Source: Streptomyces bottropensis ATCC 25435 (GTDB lineage Bacteria; Actinomycetota; Actinomycetes; Streptomycetales; Streptomycetaceae). From it: a stretch of DNA of 64,000 bases. Both the position numbers and the translations under genes were made by a program. Below the pieces are notes generated by a model, which ran no database searches, was not told the DNA's origin, and was given only the letters and a program-made list of their open reading frames with translations. Location of the stretch: NCBI RefSeq assembly GCF_000383595.1, contig NZ_KB911581.1, positions 8,825,519-8,889,518 on the forward strand. Reading direction: 5' to 3'. How positions within the stretch are numbered: the stretch's first letter is position 1; each line of letters opens with the position of its first letter. This document shows positions 61,895-64,000 of this stretch, one piece after another.

Positions 61895-62797
61895 ATGAGT
61901 CTGCGTCTGAGCACCGTGATCCTGCCGTACCTCCGTTGGCACGAGGGCGGCCGCGACAGCTGGCAGCGGGCCGAGCAGCTCGGGTTCCACACAGCGTTCA
62001 CGTACGACCACCTGTCGTGGCGCACCTTCCGGGACGGGCCGTGGTTCGGCGCTGTGCCGACGCTGACCGCGGCAGCTGCCGTCACCGAACGTATGCGCCT
62101 CGGCACGCTCGTGACCTCCCCGAACTTCCGGCACCCGGTGACCCTCGCCAAGGAACTCATCTCCCTCGACGACATCTCGGGCGGCCGGGTCACCCTCGGC
62201 GTCGGCGCGGGCGGCACCGGCTTCGACGCCACCGCGCTCGGCCAGGAGCCATGGACGCCGCGTGAGCGCGCCGACCGCCTCGCCGAGTTCGTCCCCCTGC
62301 TCGACCGGCTGCTCACCGAGGACTCCGTCTCCTACGAGGGCGACCACTACTCCGCCCACGAGGCCCGCAACATCCCCGGCTGCGTCCAGCGCCCCCGGCT
62401 GCCCTTCGCGGTGGCCGCCAACGGGCCGCGCGGGATGCGGCTGGCCGCACGCTACGGACAGGCGTGGGTGACCACAGGGGACCCCAAACTGTTCGAGTCG
62501 GGCACCCCCGAACAGTCGGTTCAGGCCATTCGCGGCCAGGTCGAGAAGCTGGCCGACACGGCCGCCTCGCTCGGGCGTGACGCGTCCGGACTCGACAAGA
62601 TCCTCCTCACGGGCTTCACCCCGGACCGCGGCCGACCGCTGGAGTCGCTGGACGCGTTCGTGGACTTCGCGGGCCGCCACGCGGAGCTGGGCGTCACCGA
62701 CCTCGTGATCCACTGGCCGATCCCGGACTCGGACTTCGCCGCGGACGAGAAGGTCTTCGAGCGCATCGCCATGGAGGCACCGGCCCAGCTGGCCTGA
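61895..62797 (+). CDS. LLM-class F420-dependent oxidoreductase
   Basis: 300 residues of the luciferase-like TIM-barrel family. FHTAFTYDHLSWRTFRDGPWFG, LGTLVTSPNFRHPVTLAKELISLDDISGGRVTLGVGAGG and RLPFAVAANGPRGMRLAARYGQAWVTTGD are typical of F420-using members. It transfers hydride between F420 and an unknown substrate. ATG 61895 lies ten bases after the IS target duplication, so the native promoter has been displaced. Confidence 0.9.
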   Translation: MSLRLSTVILPYLRWHEGGRDSWQRAEQLGFHTAFTYDHLSWRTFRDGPWFGAVPTLTAAAAVTERMRLGTLVTSPNFRHPVTLAKELISLDDISGGRVTLGVGAGGTGFDATALGQEPWTPRERADRLAEFVPLLDRLLTEDSVSYEGDHYSAHEARNIPGCVQRPRLPFAVAANGPRGMRLAARYGQAWVTTGDPKLFESGTPEQSVQAIRGQVEKLADTAASLGRDASGLDKILLTGFTPDRGRPLESLDAFVDFAGRHAELGVTDLVIHWPIPDSDFAADEKVFERIAMEAPAQLA

Positions 62798-62949
62798 GAC
62801 CGCCACGCAGCGGTCACGGCCAGGTGTGCGCGACCCGCTCGCAGAAGCTCATGGACGGCGGCCGCCACCGTGTGGGCAGCCGACGGGCCGGGGCGGTGAT
62901 CACTCACCTGTGCGACCACCCGCACGACCGTGCGCGCGTATGCGCGACA

Positions 62950-63828
62950 ATGGGGCCCGTGACCTCAGCGACGAGACAGCCCGAGACCCCGGCCCCGACC
63001 GTCCCGCTCCGGCTGATAGCCACGGATCTCGACGGCACCCTGCTCCATGACGACAAGTCGGTCTCCTCCCGTACCGTCGCCGCCCTCGCGGCCGCGGAGG
63101 AAGCCGGCGTCGAGGTCTTCTTCGTGACCGGCCGGCCGGCCCGCTGGATGGACGTCGTCAGCGAACACGTGCACGGTCACGGTCTCGCGATCTGCGGAAA
63201 CGGCGCCGCGGTGGTCGACCTGCACGGCGGCCCCGGCGCCCATCGTTTCGTCAAGGTCCGCGAACTGGTACGGGAGAACGCGCTCGACGCCGTACGGCTG
63301 CTGCGCGAGGCCGCGCCGGGCACGGTCTACGCGGTCGAGCAGACGTTCGGCTTCAACCAGGAGCCCGAGTATCCGAAACTCCACATGGAGATCCCCGACA
63401 TCCTCGCCCCCGCCGAGAAACTGCTGGCCCCAGGTGGTGTGGCCGACGACGAGCCGGTGCTGAAGATCCTCGCGTACCACCCGTCGATCGACCCCGACGA
63501 CTTCCTCGCCACCGCGCGTATCGCCGTCGGCGACCGTGCCACCATCACCCGCTCCAGTCCCAGCGCACTGCTGGAGATCAGCGGACCCGGAGTCTCCAAG
63601 GCCAGCACCCTCGCCCTGTGCTGCGCCGAGCGCGGCATCTCCCACGAGGAGGTCGTCGCCTTCGGTGACATGCCGAACGACGTCGAGATGCTCACCTGGG
63701 CCGGTCGGTCGTACGCCATGGGCAACGCGCATCCGGACGTCCTCGCGGCGGCCTCGGGCCGGACCGTGGCCAACAACGAGGACGGGGTGGCGGTCGTCAT
63801 CGAGCGGCTGCTGGCGGAACGCCTGTAG
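62950..63828 (+). CDS. Cof-type HAD-superfamily phosphatase
   Basis: 292 residues. Motif I LIATDLDGTLLHDDKSVSSRTVAAL, motif II FFVTGRPARWM, conserved Lys in GVSKASTLALCC, motif IV FGDMPNDVEMLTWAGRSYAMGNAHPD. Same family as the serS-linked gene at 50172. Start ATG 62950 (GTG 62959 possible). Substrate unknown. Confidence 0.92.
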   Translation: MGPVTSATRQPETPAPTVPLRLIATDLDGTLLHDDKSVSSRTVAALAAAEEAGVEVFFVTGRPARWMDVVSEHVHGHGLAICGNGAAVVDLHGGPGAHRFVKVRELVRENALDAVRLLREAAPGTVYAVEQTFGFNQEPEYPKLHMEIPDILAPAEKLLAPGGVADDEPVLKILAYHPSIDPDDFLATARIAVGDRATITRSSPSALLEISGPGVSKASTLALCCAERGISHEEVVAFGDMPNDVEMLTWAGRSYAMGNAHPDVLAAASGRTVANNEDGVAVVIERLLAERL

Positions 63829-64000
63829 CCGCTCGATGGCCGAGCCCACCAGCACCTAGCCGTCCACGACCGCCGGTGCCCACCGCCGTCCGCTCGGACC
63901 GCCGTATCGCCATGGGGCCGTGCCGCCGCTCCGCCGCGCCGTCCATGAGCGCCCCGTCGCCCGCGGCCGACCGACATCCGCCGCTCTCAGCAGCCGGCTA
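63829..64000. other. Window end, nothing certain
   Basis: 172 bp after the phosphatase. A minus-strand frame is open from the window edge to TAG at 63856, which could be the 3' end of a gene outside the window, but it has no motif. Confidence 0.3.

Noticed and set aside
63856..64000. 3' end of a minus-strand gene at the window edge
   Set aside because: The frame is open, but only 48 codons are seen, without motif or strong third-position bias.

Overview
The window is origin-proximal chromosome of a Streptomyces-type actinomycete. GC is very high, GTG starts are common, the genes are typical Streptomyces families, and there are two perfect ParB sites (parS) and two clusters of DnaA boxes. The best-supported novelty candidates are an FxSxx-COOH RiPP locus, a tRNA-Ser integrated island, and replication/segregation sites lying outside oriC.

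1-12 kb: the 3' part of a huge histidine-kinase-like protein with a low-complexity linker and two C-terminal receiver-like domains; a 50-bp perfect palindrome centred on parS; an acyl-CoA ligase with a palindromic operator; an ECF sigma factor; and a translationally coupled Ltp2/ChsH1/ChsH2-like set (thiolase, MaoC hydratase, MaoC-DUF35) of steroid side-chain type. A frameshifted small gene, a prim-pol protein and an MT0933-type antitoxin follow.

12-18.5 kb: a decayed element inserted at tRNA-Ser(TGA). A 58-bp copy of the tRNA 3' half marks its far end. It carries an IS630 element, a hairpin repeat, several orphan membrane or cytoplasmic proteins, and a ~90-bp non-coding repeat in two copies plus a partial third.

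18.6-31 kb: HtrA-like protease, glycerophosphodiesterase, RsbW-like ATPase, SEC-C/DUF5926 protein, a second prim-pol protein, SpoIIE-type phosphatase, aminopeptidase P, and a CitG-like protein with an intradiol dioxygenase.

31.3-39.5 kb: a complete FxSxx-COOH system: precursor ending FQSSV, radical SAM/SPASM maturase fused to a HEXXH domain (FxsB), TIR-like FxsC, and a 1326-residue P-loop/TIR-like/NB-ARC/TPR protein (FxsT).

39.7-51 kb: an anti-sigma-like ATPase; a copper/haem operon (membrane protein, YcnI, SCO, PCuAC, CopC-CopD, DyP peroxidase with parS inside the gene); pheA with a 15-bp repeat array growing from its stop codon; a DnaA-box cluster; serS; and a Cof-type phosphatase.

51.6-64 kb: tRNA-Ser(GCT), a five-gene operon with two ABC exporters, an M24 peptidase, an alpha/beta-hydrolase/SDR fusion, a MerR regulator, a trio of DnaA boxes, kptA, a decayed IS5 element with a TTA target duplication, an F420-type oxidoreductase, and a second Cof phosphatase. 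All calls rest on reading translations and motifs by eye; no database search was run.
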